The translations under genes and the position numbers were made by a program. A stretch of DNA of 6,128 bases from an uncultured Porphyromonas sp. (GTDB lineage Bacteria > Bacteroidota > Bacteroidia > Bacteroidales > Porphyromonadaceae). Shown one piece after another: positions 6,042-6,128 of the stretch. Each line of letters starts with the position of its first letter. Position 1 is the stretch's first letter. Where the stretch lies: contig NZ_CAMYEZ010000125.1 in assembly GCF_947254915.1 (NCBI RefSeq), positions 1-6,128 on the forward strand, read 5' to 3'. Under the pieces are notes generated by a model, which saw only the letters and a program-made list of their open reading frames with translations, had not been told where the DNA came from and made no database searches.

Positions 6042-6128
6042 TTACGCTAAGGGTGAAGGTTGCTCGCTAGTAGTCCACTTCTTGAAGTAGTAGATAATCA
6101 TCGACGCCGAGACGACCGTCGCCCAGAG
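6042..6128 (-). CDS. C-terminal end of a membrane protein, possibly CorA-like (partial)
   Basis: Reading leftward from the window edge, 28 codons run in one open frame to TAA (6042-6044). The peptide begins LWATVVSASMIIYYF and continues KKWTTSEQPSPLA. It shows one hydrophobic helix followed by a basic KKW and a short polar tail. CorA-type magnesium transporters end with a transmembrane helix followed by YFKKKKW, which this resembles, but 28 residues are too few for a firm name. The stop is 11 nt before the phosphoesterase start on the same strand. There is no visible promoter in between, so it is probably the upstream member of the same operon. The 5' part lies outside the window. Confidence 0.55.
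   Translation of the reverse strand, partial: LWATVVSASMIIYYFKKWTTSEQPSPLA

Overview
The window looks like chromosomal DNA of a Bacteroidota species, most likely a Porphyromonas of moderate GC content. Four things point there. The TonB-dependent receptor has the Bacteroidota layout of signal peptide, carboxypeptidase-regulatory-like domain, plug and barrel. A TAnnTTTG promoter box lies upstream of it. There are no Shine-Dalgarno sequences. The left end holds a decayed C10 (streptopain/PrtT-type) cysteine protease. The genus is an inference from protein character, not a database result.

Left part (1-1150): there is no intact gene. Positions 151-322 hold a repeat-rich block with three 21-bp tandem units, bounded by 9-bp inverted repeats. 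A strong hairpin with a T-run on the minus strand (351-402) follows. Then comes the 3' part of a C10 peptidase gene on the minus strand (366-827). It has lost its catalytic-Cys half and carries an amber codon where relatives usually have Trp. Positions 828-1098 are non-coding and contain a cluster of gaaactctagtttc palindromes (904-956). A promoter for the receptor gene follows.

Middle (1151-3787, + strand): an intact 878-residue TonB-dependent outer-membrane receptor, probably for heme, iron or another metal complex. It ends at a bidirectional terminator hairpin (3825-3862) shared with the convergent genes to the right.

Right part (3885-6128, minus strand): a tightly packed unit read right to left. 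It holds the C-terminal end of a membrane protein (possibly CorA-like, cut by the window edge), an 11-nt gap, a membrane-anchored calcineurin-like metallophosphoesterase, a 4-nt gap, and a ferrochelatase (HemH) with a TTG start. Ferrochelatase inserts iron into protoporphyrin. A receptor that may import heme or iron sits tail to tail with it, which suggests but does not prove a shared link to heme and iron supply.

I found no evidence of a novel defence, mobile or CRISPR system. The points most worth a second look are the repeat families, the protease pseudogene, the CxxC motif in the receptor plug and the His/Cys-rich variant motif in HemH.
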